From: UBA1181 sp045601045
GTDB lineage: Bacteria > Bacteroidota > Bacteroidia > Bacteroidales > Paludibacteraceae
Length of the DNA stretch: 64,000 nucleotides
Reading direction: 5' to 3'
NCBI GenBank assembly: GCA_045601045.1
Contig: JAZRZA010000062.1
Span: forward strand, 1-64,000
The notes beneath the pieces are model-generated. The model saw nothing but the letters and a program-made list of their open reading frames with translations. It had not been told where the DNA came from and did not search any database. Made by a program: the position numbers and the translations under genes. Below are positions 8,628 to 17,741 of the stretch, one piece after another; position 1 is the stretch's first letter, and each line of letters starts with the position of its first letter.

Positions 8628-9305
8628 TTACTTGTTTAATTTTTTCACCATTCCAAATCCCAAGCTCACCCCTTTTCCCAATCCCACATAATCAGGCAAT
8701 GAGACATTACTTTTAAACTCGACATCGAAACCCATCATCTTCACACCTTTATGAGTATAAGTATGAGTTCCTAAGATATTCTGAATCACACATGAGACCT
8801 CCTTCTCTATGGTAACATCCACCCCTTTACAGAAAGACAAAACATTGCCAACGAGAATCTTTTGCAAGAAAGCGCACTGTTCAACGATACCATTCAAGGA
8901 AAGATATGTACGATAGTTTTCAGAACTCAACGGCAACCACTTACGAATAACATACCTAAACTCATTATCCCAAACCTGAATCAATGTGCGTTTAGCATCT
9001 ACATGGTCGATCTCCATATTTTCTATGCGATCACCTATCTCAAAAGAGAAATTAGCGTTACTGAAAAACTCTCCAATTACCTCAGTTCCTTCTCCAACAC
9101 ATACCAATGCGGCTCGTTTATTAATTCTTTTGTATTGAATCAATGGATAACGATACCGTAACTCATCATCATTCAGATGATTGTGGAACAAAACATTTGC
9201 GTCCTCCATTGCATGAATAACACTGCCGCGAAACAAGGGTATTTCCCAAGAGGCTATTTCATTCTTGAACTGTATAATTAACGTCTGAACATTTTGAGTC
9301 TTCAT
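8628..9305 (-). CDS. cas6: Cas6-family CRISPR RNA endoribonuclease
   Basis: 225 residues, first gene of the Csm operon. The N-terminal part (PLFRGSVIHAMEDANVLFHNH, residues 23-43) and RYPLIQYKRINKRAALVCVG resemble the Cas6 variant common in Bacteroidota; the C terminus ends with a Gly-rich loop GLGKGVSLGFGMVKK typical of Cas6. Cas6 cuts the pre-crRNA inside each repeat to give the 8-nt 5' handle. Candidate catalytic histidines are H31, H41 and H43; the exact one cannot be told by eye. A -7 box at 9361-9368 lies upstream. With no array in the window, its RNA substrate must come from elsewhere in the genome. Confidence 0.85.
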   Translation of the reverse strand: MKTQNVQTLIIQFKNEIASWEIPLFRGSVIHAMEDANVLFHNHLNDDELRYRYPLIQYKRINKRAALVCVGEGTEVIGEFFSNANFSFEIGDRIENMEIDHVDAKRTLIQVWDNEFRYVIRKWLPLSSENYRTYLSLNGIVEQCAFLQKILVGNVLSFCKGVDVTIEKEVSCVIQNILGTHTYTHKGVKMMGFDVEFKSNVSLPDYVGLGKGVSLGFGMVKKLNK

Positions 9306-9360
9306 GGTACAACATTTTCTCTACACTAAATTACGAATAATATTTAAAATATCAACAAAT

Positions 9361-9368
9361 CAAAGATA
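9361..9368 (-). promoter_or_regulatory. -7 box of the cas6-csm5 operon
   Basis: On the minus strand the sequence reads TATCTTTG, matching the Bacteroidota TAnnTTTG -7 consensus, 55 bp before the cas6 start. No clear TTG -33 element is seen at the usual 19-21 bp spacing, so strength may be modest. Confidence 0.55.
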
Positions 9369-9425
9369 TATTTTATAATTTTTGGATTGAATGTTACAGA
9401 CAATACATCGTTAATTATTTTTCCC

Positions 9426-9433
9426 TACCTTTG
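9426..9433 (+). promoter_or_regulatory. -7 box of the aldo/keto reductase gene
   Basis: TACCTTTG matches the TAnnTTTG consensus and lies 23 bp before the ATG at 9457, facing away from the cas promoter. No good -33 element at the expected spacing. Confidence 0.55.
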
Positions 9434-9456
9434 CCCCAACCAAAATTTTAAAGTAT

Positions 9457-10491
9457 ATGGATTCTGTTAATCAAAAAGTGGGAACACCCAATTTGCACGC
9501 CGCGGTTCCTTACGTGGCAAGTGATAAAAGATATGACGAGATGGTCTATCGTCGTTGCGGACGAAGCGGACTGCTGCTTCCCGCTATTTCCTTAGGTTTA
9601 TGGCACAATTTCGGAAGCGTGGATTGTTTCGAGAACTTCGAGAAGATCGCCTTCACCGCCTTCGACAATGGTATCACCCATTTCGATCTTGCCAATAACT
9701 ACGGACCGGTCTACGGTTCTGCCGAGGAAAACTTCGGAAAGATCTTGAAGCATGGCTTGGGTGCTTACCGCGACGAGATGATCATCACCACCAAGGCTGG
9801 CTACGACATGTGGCCTGGACCTTACGGAGAATGGGGAAGCCGCAAATATTTGATGGCAAGCCTCAACCAAAGTTTGAAACGAATGGGCTTGGACTATGTG
9901 GATATCTTCTACTCTCACCGTCCAGATCCTAACACCCCACTCGAGGAGACCATGGGGGCCTTGGCAGACATCGTGCGACAAGGAAAGGCATTGTATGTAG
10001 GTATCTCCAACTACGACGCCAAACAGACCAAAGAGGCGGTAGCGATTTTGGCGGAACATAAGGTGCCATGTTTGGTACACCAAGCACGCTACTCCATGAT
10101 GGATCGCTGGACCGAGCCTGAATTGCTTCCTCTATTGAAGGAAAAGGGCGTTGGCATGGTGGCATTCTCCCCATTGGCGCAAGGATTGTTGACCAACCGC
10201 TATCTCAACGGCATCCCAGCCGATTCCAGAGCGGCCAAGAACTTCTTCTTGCAGAAATCATCCATTACCCCTGAGTTGGTGGCTAAGATCCAATCCTTGA
10301 ACGACATCGCCGTGAAGCGTGGTCAAACCTTGGCTGAGATGGCCTTGGCATGGCTGTTGAAGGATGAGCGCGTGACCAGTGTGATCGTAGGCGCAAGCTC
10401 GGCCAACCAATTGCTGGATAGCCTCAAGGCATTGAACAACCTTGCCTTCTCCGCTGAGGAGTTGAATGCGATCGAGAAGATCTTGAAATAA
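9457..10491 (+). CDS. yghZ: Aldo/keto reductase, YghZ (L-glyceraldehyde 3-phosphate reductase) type
   Basis: 344 residues. MVYRRCGRSGLLLPAISLGLWHNFG is the opening of the AKR14/YghZ group; DLANNYG carries the catalytic Tyr region, TTKAGYDMWPGPYGEWGSRK the Lys region and YSHRPDPNTPLEETMGAL the His. Members reduce small aldehydes such as L-glyceraldehyde 3-phosphate or methylglyoxal with NADPH in the cytoplasm. Length equals the family norm. It is monocistronic: own promoter upstream and a strong terminator 21 bp after the stop. It starts the core genome to the right of the CRISPR locus and is clearly richer in GC than the cas genes. The start at 9457 is preferred because of the -7 box 23 bp upstream. 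Confidence 0.85.
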   Translation: MDSVNQKVGTPNLHAAVPYVASDKRYDEMVYRRCGRSGLLLPAISLGLWHNFGSVDCFENFEKIAFTAFDNGITHFDLANNYGPVYGSAEENFGKILKHGLGAYRDEMIITTKAGYDMWPGPYGEWGSRKYLMASLNQSLKRMGLDYVDIFYSHRPDPNTPLEETMGALADIVRQGKALYVGISNYDAKQTKEAVAILAEHKVPCLVHQARYSMMDRWTEPELLPLLKEKGVGMVAFSPLAQGLLTNRYLNGIPADSRAAKNFFLQKSSITPELVAKIQSLNDIAVKRGQTLAEMALAWLLKDERVTSVIVGASSANQLLDSLKALNNLAFSAEELNAIEKILK

Positions 10492-10512
10492 CAGAAGATC
10501 ACATAAAATAGA

Positions 10513-10554
10513 AAATCCGTGGCTGCCATCAGATGATGCGCCACGGATTTTTTT
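10513..10554 (+). terminator. Rho-independent terminator after the aldo/keto reductase gene
   Basis: An 11-bp perfect stem (AAATCCGTGGC at 10513-10523 with its complement at 10540-10550) is followed by a T run to 10554. Confidence 0.9.
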
Positions 10555-10575
10555 GTTTACAACAATGCGATTCCC

Positions 10576-10815
10576 TTACGAAAAGAAAATCATCTTCAAA
10601 CCCACACCTAAAGAACTAGCCCAGATAAAGACGGCTCCCAAAGAGATAGGGAACATCACATTTCCAACAAAATAAATAACCTTGCCTACCACGCCCCATT
10701 TCTGTTGCATCAGCTGGTACCTGGACATTCTTTCAGGACTTTTCAAGGTCATAGCGCCTACCGCCAAACCAAGAACGATCAGGATTATTCCTAAAATTAA
10801 TGTTGATATAGCCAT
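10576..10815 (-). CDS. Small two-helix membrane protein, unknown function
   Basis: 79 residues with two hydrophobic segments (about 5-24, LILGIILIVLGLAVGAM, and about 46-70, VIYFVGNVMFPISLGAVFIW) separated by a basic loop (SPERMSRYQLMQQKWG). The family is not recognised. It follows the acetyltransferase gene by only 1 bp and is therefore probably the last gene of the 12313-10576 unit. The gene uses codons like its neighbours, and the hydrophobic pattern supports a real inner-membrane protein. Confidence 0.6.
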   Translation of the reverse strand: MAISTLILGIILIVLGLAVGAMTLKSPERMSRYQLMQQKWGVVGKVIYFVGNVMFPISLGAVFIWASSLGVGLKMIFFS

Positions 10816-10816
10816 A

Positions 10817-11347
10817 CTATAAACGATTTATCAATTGAAAAAGTTTGCAATCGCTCCACGCTCCCCCGTCTCGCACCCAATCCTTGAGCACGCCAGCCTC
10901 AACAAACCCACACTCGGCAAAGAGCTGAAGACTCGCCTCATTCTTCACATTCGCCCTTGCCATCAGCTGATGGCAACGCAGAAAATCAAAGGCGTACGAA
11001 CGAACCATCGCCACCGTCTCCTTGGCGAATCCCCTTCCCCGAAACGCATCGAAAATCAAGATACCCAGCTCCACACGCTGCGATATCGGCTCAAAATCGA
11101 AGAGATCCACCATACCGACAACCCGACGATCCACCTTTTGCTCAACGACTAAGCGAAGAGTGCGGGAAGAAAAAATATCCTGCCCATTCGCGATGTATTG
11201 CTTCAAGTCGTAGCGGGAAAAGGGAGGAATCATACTCCCCTCGCCCCAAATAGCGGGATCATTCTCGCATTGGTACAACACCTCCAAATCCTCAGGCTCC
11301 AAAGCCCGAAGAGCCAGATGCTCGCTCGTGAGTCGCAACGGGGCCAT
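10817..11347 (-). CDS. GNAT-family N-acetyltransferase (RimJ/RimL-like)
   Basis: 176 residues. LRLTSEHLALRALEPEDLEVLY is the standard opening of the RimJ/RimL/SpeG-like GNAT proteins; VELGILIFDAFRGRGFAKETVAMVRSYAFDFL contains the acetyl-CoA-binding R-G-x-G-x-A loop, and ANVKNEASLQLFAECGFVEAGVLKDWV is the conserved C-terminal part (N-x-x-S/L-F-x-x-x-G-F). The acceptor could be a protein N terminus or a small amine such as spermidine; the sequence does not decide this. The start overlaps the stop of the DUF4293-type gene by one base (11347), indicating co-expression. Confidence 0.85.
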   Translation of the reverse strand: MAPLRLTSEHLALRALEPEDLEVLYQCENDPAIWGEGSMIPPFSRYDLKQYIANGQDIFSSRTLRLVVEQKVDRRVVGMVDLFDFEPISQRVELGILIFDAFRGRGFAKETVAMVRSYAFDFLRCHQLMARANVKNEASLQLFAECGFVEAGVLKDWVRDGGAWSDCKLFQLINRL

Positions 11348-11841
11348 TAACGCAATCTATCCAATGAACGGATCAATGCCTCGTCCGCACCAATCTTGCG
11401 AATAGCCAAATATGTCAAGATGACATTGAGAATCGGAATCAAGATGGTCCAACTTGGTTGGAAAACACCAGAGATAATACCTTGGTTAGGCATCAAGAAG
11501 AAATAGTAAAACGCAAACAAAGCGTAAATACCCAACTGCAACAACATATTGAACACTGCGATGCGAATCTGCAACATCCTCTTTCTGAACATGAAAATAT
11601 CATAAATGGTAAGCCCCAAAATGATGCACACCAAGATAAACAATGTCCAAGCCGTCTCTACCATTTGTGAGGAAACCGACGATTGGGAAGGATCAGAGAC
11701 CAAAGCATAGGCCCCGACTGCATTCACCTTAAACACCTCCAACATACCATCTTGCAAGATATAGCCCATCGGAAGGATCAATAAGAGGAGAGTAAGAATA
11801 AATGTAACCAATAGATAAATAGATTGTACTCTTTGTAACAT
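11347..11841 (-). CDS. DUF4293-type integral membrane protein
   Basis: From the start at 11841 the protein is 164 residues beginning MLQRVQSIYLLVTFILTLLL, the usual opening of DUF4293 proteins of Bacteroidota; a longer frame reaching 11907 would add 22 residues that break this pattern and overlap the upstream gene. Four hydrophobic segments are visible (about 7-27, 60-80, 90-118, 125-145 in the short form). Function unknown. It shares one base with the downstream acetyltransferase gene and lies 52 bp after the upstream gene. Confidence 0.75.
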   Translation of the reverse strand: MLQRVQSIYLLVTFILTLLLLILPMGYILQDGMLEVFKVNAVGAYALVSDPSQSSVSSQMVETAWTLFILVCIILGLTIYDIFMFRKRMLQIRIAVFNMLLQLGIYALFAFYYFFLMPNQGIISGVFQPSWTILIPILNVILTYLAIRKIGADEALIRSLDRLR

Positions 11842-11893
11842 AGTAAAATATTGAATGTATAATGAATTAGTTAGAACAAAATTAATAAAACTA

Positions 11894-12313
11894 TCACGGT
11901 TTCGCAATATATAGCTTCATCTTATTCGAATCGCTAATATCTGTCAAAGAGCAAATGGTATCCTGTTTCACCACCATAATACGCAACTTTTTGCCCATGA
12001 TGTCATACCCCGTAAATCCAGCCGCCTTGTATTGGAAATCACACATCTCCAACTTATCGGAAAACTTCTCTCCATTCAAATAGAGATTAAAATTCTTGAC
12101 CGTCAAACTGATCGTATCACACTCCGACGAAACAAACGCATGGGAATGCATATAATCCCATAATTCACCTTGATTCCTAAAATCACCCTCGGAATATTCC
12201 GCCTTCGTTTCAGTTTCGCCCTTCTGTTCTCCCCTCTTCTGAATGATTGAATAGAAAAATATTCCCAAACACAACACCATCAAAAGGATGGATATAATTC
12301 TTCTCTTATCCAT
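11894..12313 (-). CDS. Membrane-anchored hypothetical protein
   Basis: 139 residues. One N-terminal hydrophobic helix (residues 7-22, ISILLMVLCLGIFFYS) acts as signal anchor; the rest is soluble and polar, with a Ser/Thr/Asp-rich segment (SSECDTISLTVKNFNLYLNG) and a final beta-like region (KLRIMVVKQDTICSLTDISDS). No known domain is recognised. It begins 23 bp after the large T9SS surface protein, so it may be co-transcribed with it. Confidence 0.6.
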   Translation of the reverse strand: MDKRRIISILLMVLCLGIFFYSIIQKRGEQKGETETKAEYSEGDFRNQGELWDYMHSHAFVSSECDTISLTVKNFNLYLNGEKFSDKLEMCDFQYKAAGFTGYDIMGKKLRIMVVKQDTICSLTDISDSNKMKLYIAKP

Positions 12314-12336
12314 ATAACTAAACTATTATTAAATAA

Positions 12337-15300
12337 TTACTCTTTGATAATTTCCACCGTTCCATATTTCTCTTTGCCATTCTTAAAGCGAATGGTATAG
12401 AGATATACACCCGCATCAGCAGGCGCGCCGCGGTACTGTCCGTTCCAGCCATTCTCGGAATGGCATACCAACAAGCCATAACGGTCATAGATATAAATCT
12501 CATACCCCTCCATAAACACGTCATTGACGCCATTACCATCTCCAGGCGTGAAGGAGGTTGGGATATTCACCTCATCATCGCCGCGTACATATAGGTGCAA
12601 CACCACCAAACTGTCGCATCCATTCGCCGCCACATAGGTGGTGTCAAAGGTAGATTCACCCGCTATTTTTTGAGCAGGCAAATCAAAGTTCGCATCACGG
12701 TAACTCTCACCATACGCCACCGTGTCGTAATAGTTGGTCGACTGTCGCTCCAAAGCTTTGAGACGAAGCGCGATCACACTGTCGCAATGGAGGATGGATT
12801 GGAGCGTAAGATAGTGAAGACTATAATCTAACTCATCCACCACAAAATCAAATCCACTCTTCTGATAACGCTCCATATAGCAAGCGGAGTCCACCATGGC
12901 GATTTGATAGACCGTATCCACATAGAGACCTAAAGTATGGATCATCACACATCCATCGGAAGACTCTTCCGTACGTTCCCAGTATTTCAGCATCGCACGT
13001 TGAAAGGCAGGTATATCAAATCCATTCTCACGATAAGACTCGTTTTGGCATACCCGAGCGTACTGCGTATCCCTTTGCGCAGGCAAAACCTCCAAACGTA
13101 AACAGAGTACACTGTCGCACGATTGCGCAGAGGAAAGCGTGATGGTATCGTAGATCACACCAGATCGATTCGCCTTGAAGTTGAATCCATGCTTTTGATA
13201 GAAGGCTCCTTGGCAGACCACATCTTGCAACCGTGTCGTATCGATCGATGTCAACACATCCAGATTCAACACCATTTTTTGTTTGCACTCACCATTATCC
13301 ACCTCTATGGTATAACTACCCGACTCGGCAGACTCGAAATAGTCATCCTTGTAGGTCTGTCCAGCACAGATGGTACGATTCATCACCACAGGCTCCTCGC
13401 TCTTCACATAGATATCTTTGGACAACAAAGTACTACACTTGCCTTGATACGCGGAGACCTCCACTTGGTAGGTCGTAGTGCTATTCGGACGTACCACAAT
13501 GGAAGGTGTCGTATCACCACTATTCCATCGATAGAAGCTGGTCGTATCTATCACCACCTCCTTCTCTTCGCAATAGACAAAATCACGCATCGGACGGACA
13601 ATACGCTTTTCCGACATCGGCTCGTTCATCATACTACCCTGGGCCATGTCATAACTCCAGCCAATAAGTTCAGAGGTTGCGCCATAGACAATACTGGTCC
13701 AATACACATCATACGAAAGCATCTCACCACCTTGACGATAGAGAGCGGTATCCAATACGATGGAATGGGCATAGAGGTAATTCATTTGGGCAACAGAAGG
13801 AATATACCAACCATTCTCAAAATCGACGTTCCAAGCGGCTGGATAATCTTCCGCCGCGCCCGACAATCTCATTTGGGCCGTATTATCATAACCAGACCAA
13901 CCTGTCAAGGAACTTTTTATCGTTCTCTTGGTAGGTAAAGAAGGCGCGGAAGCGCTATTGCTCAAGGAGAACTCCTCCGTATCCTCCATCGCGATCATCG
14001 TTCCCGAAACACCATCAGGCGCCAAGTAACAAACTATTCCCTTGGATCCATCCGAGTTCTCTACCAAATCACCCACCTTGTATTTAGGGGCTTTCCAATT
14101 CGCCATCTTCACCGCGCAAATGTAACGGCAACGATAATACGATCTTTTATTGAGCGCATACATGACGAAATTAGAGGTCAGACAGCAGATGTTCTGGGCA
14201 TTATACTCCGTACTAGACGCGTATGCAAAATCGTATGAATTGTAGACGTCAAACAAACTATTGTCCAAAACAATCGAAGAGCCACCTACCATCTGGAGGG
14301 AGTGGTTGACCGTCTCTATCTCACCAAACAACTTACGCAACTCGCCTATCGCTGGGATATACCAACCTTTCTCAAAATCGCACTCCCAAGCCATCGGATA
14401 AAGATTCGAGCCGCCATAACTACGCATCAACGAGGTATTGCCATATCCACTCATATCATCCAACAAGTTGCGTAGGTACATTTGGTTTTCAATGCCTGGT
14501 ATATCCACATATTCATTTCCCCACAACATCTGGGCACGCTCTGTCAAATCTGCCACATAAGCGACACCAAGGGTATCATCCACAAAAAAGACAACGCCTC
14601 GGGCCTCCTTCGGCTGACTCAAGAAACTATCCAAAGAGATAAAAGAACCATCCGCGCAATAAACATCTCCTACAGCCACTTGCAAAGGATCGCAACTCTG
14701 CACGAGCGAATGTGAGCCTGATGTCTTCACGGTCAAACGCACCTCCGCGGAGTCGCAATAGACACTCTTATCAGGAGAAGCCGTAAGCGTCGCCTCCGGA
14801 TTAGGCAAAACAGTAAGCACCAATACGATGGAACTATCACAACCCATCTCAGTCTTGTAGGAATGAAGCGAGGTAAATACGCCAATATTATTTTGTTTAC
14901 CCAAGCGAATCTCGCCCCTCGTATAGGTATTGCCCTGACAAACAGTATCTTCCACCACGACCTGATAAGATGGGTGAGGCGTCACTTGGACCGGCACCGC
15001 GCTGGATCCACATCCATTAACACCCGTCAACTCCAAAGTAGCGGGGCGGTCATCCGTAAAGTAGAGAACAACCTGCGGAGAGTTCGCGCCACTCACGACC
15101 ACCACATTTTCAGGCAACGTCCATAAATATTTCGACAAATTATCCTCTGTCTCCACATAGTACGAGACCATCGTATTGACACAAGGATTCAAATCACCAA
15201 TGATCTCATTGCTCAAATGGTTGGATTCGCTCACCTCCAAACGGAGGCAAACAATGCTATCACAGCGGCCATTCGCATGTTTGTAACGCAATGTGTCGGT

Positions 15301-16449
15301 ATAGACACCCACAGGCGGATGTTGCACAGAAAAACCATTCGCCTCATAATCCTCCCCCTCACAAATGGCAGCCACGATTGGATAGTAGGTTTGCAAAACC
15401 GTCAATTGCAAGTTCACCTCCTCGGTAGAGCTACAAGAGGAAGGATTCACAATGATGTTGTTGTAGCCGAAAGTACCCACATTCATTTGAGGCGGCAGGT
15501 CAAAATAATTCTTCTGGTAAGTATCTCCCTGACAAATCGTATCCTTCAGATCAGTGCTTATCACGATGGAATTATCTGTCACATACGCGCTTTGCGTAAA
15601 TTGACAGCCCGTAACGGAGGTCACCTCGCAATAGATATTCATATCTCCACCCGACATGGTGCGGGTGGTCACACGGGTGGTATCCCCATTGTCCCAATGA
15701 TACGAGGCGAATCCCTCTGGCGCGGCCAAACTAAAGGAGGAACCGCTACAAGACTCAACAGCCAATTTATTAGGAGCGCAAGAAGCAGTAAAATAAGCGT
15801 AGCCGAAATGACCAAGCAAATAACAGTCGTAGGTAATGAACTGGACTTGCACCTCTTGCCCCACAAAAGGAGTCAAATCCAAACCGATCCGGGACCAATC
15901 ACGCCAACGCACCACGCCATTTATGGTGGTATAATCTTGGAAACCATCCAACCCGGCTGCCGCGGATACATCGTATTCGGAACAATCATTCACCAGCCTA
16001 CCCTCCTTATCCGTAATGCGGATGACAAAACGAGGTTGGAAAATAAAATCATGTCCGGGATCTTCTAAAACCACAGCGAAATTCACAAAAAGCAAGGAGT
16101 TATCCGAATCGACAACATAATGATACACAATGGATTCAGACTCTCCACCAATGCTATCATTACCCAAACGAATCGACTTCAACTCTCCCTCTGGAATAAA
16201 TTTCAGTTTACCGCCCGTATTATAGTCCACTCCCTGCGCCTCATTGAGATGGTGACGCTTCTCCACCTTTCCAATAGAATCAAAAGGTTGATCGGTATGG
16301 CCTGTGAAAAGTTCCACATAAGAGGCGTCAAGATCCATGAAATCCGGACAGCCAACAAAAGGAGAAGCGAACATTGGAGAAAAACACAATGATAAAAGTA
16401 CCCCTAGGAGCACCCTACACACGCTATTTCCATTCAAAGGCCGCTTCAT
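12337..16449 (-). CDS. Large secreted T9SS type-B (gliding-motility C-terminal domain) repeat protein
   Basis: 1370 residues. A signal peptide (about 1-29, VLLGVLLSLCFSPMFASP) leads to an N-terminal beta domain (about 30-230). About eight diverged ~75-residue repeats follow; each starts with a C-[QEN]-x-x-x-Y motif (ICQGDTYQKNYFDLP, VCQGAFYQKHGFNF, VAYGESYRDANFDLP) and closes with CDSxxxLxLxV. Inserted among them are two domains that resemble Fibrobacter-type paralogous/Lcl domains (GWYIPAIGELRKLFG and GWYIPSVAQMNYLYA). The C terminus (IPTSFTPGDGNGVNDVF ... YGLLVCHSENGWNG ... GVYLYTIRFKNG) is a CHU_C type-B T9SS signal. The protein is expected at the cell surface or secreted; ligand unknown. 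Confidence 0.9.
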   Translation of the reverse strand: MKRPLNGNSVCRVLLGVLLSLCFSPMFASPFVGCPDFMDLDASYVELFTGHTDQPFDSIGKVEKRHHLNEAQGVDYNTGGKLKFIPEGELKSIRLGNDSIGGESESIVYHYVVDSDNSLLFVNFAVVLEDPGHDFIFQPRFVIRITDKEGRLVNDCSEYDVSAAAGLDGFQDYTTINGVVRWRDWSRIGLDLTPFVGQEVQVQFITYDCYLLGHFGYAYFTASCAPNKLAVESCSGSSFSLAAPEGFASYHWDNGDTTRVTTRTMSGGDMNIYCEVTSVTGCQFTQSAYVTDNSIVISTDLKDTICQGDTYQKNYFDLPPQMNVGTFGYNNIIVNPSSCSSTEEVNLQLTVLQTYYPIVAAICEGEDYEANGFSVQHPPVGVYTDTLRYKHANGRCDSIVCLRLEVSESNHLSNEIIGDLNPCVNTMVSYYVETEDNLSKYLWTLPENVVVVSGANSPQVVLYFTDDRPATLELTGVNGCGSSAVPVQVTPHPSYQVVVEDTVCQGNTYTRGEIRLGKQNNIGVFTSLHSYKTEMGCDSSIVLVLTVLPNPEATLTASPDKSVYCDSAEVRLTVKTSGSHSLVQSCDPLQVAVGDVYCADGSFISLDSFLSQPKEARGVVFFVDDTLGVAYVADLTERAQMLWGNEYVDIPGIENQMYLRNLLDDMSGYGNTSLMRSYGGSNLYPMAWECDFEKGWYIPAIGELRKLFGEIETVNHSLQMVGGSSIVLDNSLFDVYNSYDFAYASSTEYNAQNICCLTSNFVMYALNKRSYYRCRYICAVKMANWKAPKYKVGDLVENSDGSKGIVCYLAPDGVSGTMIAMEDTEEFSLSNSASAPSLPTKRTIKSSLTGWSGYDNTAQMRLSGAAEDYPAAWNVDFENGWYIPSVAQMNYLYAHSIVLDTALYRQGGEMLSYDVYWTSIVYGATSELIGWSYDMAQGSMMNEPMSEKRIVRPMRDFVYCEEKEVVIDTTSFYRWNSGDTTPSIVVRPNSTTTYQVEVSAYQGKCSTLLSKDIYVKSEEPVVMNRTICAGQTYKDDYFESAESGSYTIEVDNGECKQKMVLNLDVLTSIDTTRLQDVVCQGAFYQKHGFNFKANRSGVIYDTITLSSAQSCDSVLCLRLEVLPAQRDTQYARVCQNESYRENGFDIPAFQRAMLKYWERTEESSDGCVMIHTLGLYVDTVYQIAMVDSACYMERYQKSGFDFVVDELDYSLHYLTLQSILHCDSVIALRLKALERQSTNYYDTVAYGESYRDANFDLPAQKIAGESTFDTTYVAANGCDSLVVLHLYVRGDDEVNIPTSFTPGDGNGVNDVFMEGYEIYIYDRYGLLVCHSENGWNGQYRGAPADAGVYLYTIRFKNGKEKYGTVEIIKE

Positions 16450-16461
16450 CTTATGCTCTAT

Positions 16462-17490
16462 TTACAAAAACTTCTTTTTTAATTCGCTCTTCGCCTGCTC
16501 CAAGCGTTCAATCACGCCATCGCACCATGCGTCAAAATCAGGGTCTTCACGCTGCAATTCAGGATGAGCCAAGACATTATCGATTGTTCGCTTCACACCC
16601 TCGGCGAATGATACCGTCGGGGTATAACCAGGCACGGCACGCTTCAATTTGGTATTGTCGAAGACCACTGAGTTGGCCTTATCGCCAATCAAACTACCCT
16701 CTAAGTCGTAGTTGCTGACGGACATCAAGAAATCAGAAGAGACATGGTATGGTTTCAACTCCACATCCAACGCCTGCGCGATGGCTTGATAGATTTGGTT
16801 CCAAGTCAATGTCTCATCCGATGTGATTTGGAAAGCCTCTCCAATCGCGTGTGGATTGCCCATCAAACCGACAAACGCCTTGGCGAAATCACTGTTGTGG
16901 GTCATCGTCCACAATGAAGTACCATCACCTTGGATAATAACTGGTTTACCTGCCATCATACGCTTCACCACTTGCCAGCTACCATTGGCGCCATGAACGC
17001 CGAGTGGAATGGATCGTTCATCATAAGTATGACTAGGTCGAACGACCGTAATCGGGAAATCATTGTTTTTATATTGCTCGAAGAAATACTCCTCGCACTC
17101 AATTTTTTCCCTGGAATATTGCCAATAAGGGTTGGCCATCGTCGTACCCTCCGTAATGATATAGGAGGACAATGGTTTATGGTAAGCGGATGCGGAACTA
17201 ATAAAGATAAACTGTTTCGTCACACCCGAGAAGAGTCGGAAATCCCGCTCCGCCTGCGCTTTATGGAAAATGATGAAATCGCAAACAACATCGAATTTCA
17301 TGCCGGCGATCTTCGCCTTCACATCCGCCTCGTCGTTCACATCCGCCACCTTGATATACTTCACATTGTCAGGCAACTGAACCGATCTGTTTCCTCGGTT
17401 CAACAGGAACAATTGATGCCCCTCAGCAGCCAATTTTCTGGTAATGGCCATGCTGATGGTACCCGTTCCTCCGATAAATAAAACATTCAT
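16462..17490 (-). CDS. NAD-dependent epimerase/dehydratase (atypical SDR)
   Basis: 342 residues. The Rossmann motif is GGTGTISMAITRKLAAEGH (residues about 7-25), followed by LLNRGNRS. The usual SDR catalytic Tyr is probably in FISSASAYHKP. TVVRPSHTYDERS is a substrate-domain motif. The protein resembles atypical SDRs of the CSP41/NAD-epimerase group; members act on nucleotide sugars or bind RNA, so substrate is not assigned. Two small genes (17517-17702 and cca) lie upstream on the same strand. No signal peptide; cytoplasmic. Confidence 0.8.
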   Translation of the reverse strand: MNVLFIGGTGTISMAITRKLAAEGHQLFLLNRGNRSVQLPDNVKYIKVADVNDEADVKAKIAGMKFDVVCDFIIFHKAQAERDFRLFSGVTKQFIFISSASAYHKPLSSYIITEGTTMANPYWQYSREKIECEEYFFEQYKNNDFPITVVRPSHTYDERSIPLGVHGANGSWQVVKRMMAGKPVIIQGDGTSLWTMTHNSDFAKAFVGLMGNPHAIGEAFQITSDETLTWNQIYQAIAQALDVELKPYHVSSDFLMSVSNYDLEGSLIGDKANSVVFDNTKLKRAVPGYTPTVSFAEGVKRTIDNVLAHPELQREDPDFDAWCDGVIERLEQAKSELKKKFL

Positions 17491-17516
17491 ACTTATACAG
17501 GAATTAAATGATATGA

Positions 17517-17702
17517 CTATTTATGGCGATTCGCGCGTTTACGGCGATACTCCGCCTTCATTTTCGCCGAACCGGACCCGTGCGCTCCTTTGATATAGGA
17601 GGTCTTTTTCGCCTTGGTCTTCACCTTATCGTCCTTCTGGGGACCACCCTCGGAGGATTTACGAAACACGGCTCCGTGTTCCAAGATATGTTCGATATCC
17701 AT
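17517..17702 (-). CDS. Small basic hypothetical protein
   Basis: 61 residues: MDIEHILEHGAVFRKSSEGG followed by a Lys/Arg-rich tail ending EYRRKRANRHK. The strong positive charge and the position in the 39-bp-spaced gap between cca and the SDR gene suggest a nucleic-acid- or ribosome-associated small protein, but this is inference from charge only. No known family is recognised. The opposite-strand frame is also open here, so coding status is uncertain. Confidence 0.5.
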   Translation of the reverse strand: MDIEHILEHGAVFRKSSEGGPQKDDKVKTKAKKTSYIKGAHGSGSAKMKAEYRRKRANRHK

Positions 17703-17741
17703 AAGCTACTACTCTATTTTGAAAAATCAGACACAGAAAAA

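Noticed and set aside
9306..9456. Search for a leader/CRISPR array between cas6 and the reductase gene
   Set aside because: Only 151 bp with two divergent -7 boxes; no repeats.
13123..16068. Two long plus-strand frames (271 and 283 codons)
   Set aside because: Antisense to the T9SS repeat protein; composition rich in His and Ile as expected of a shadow.
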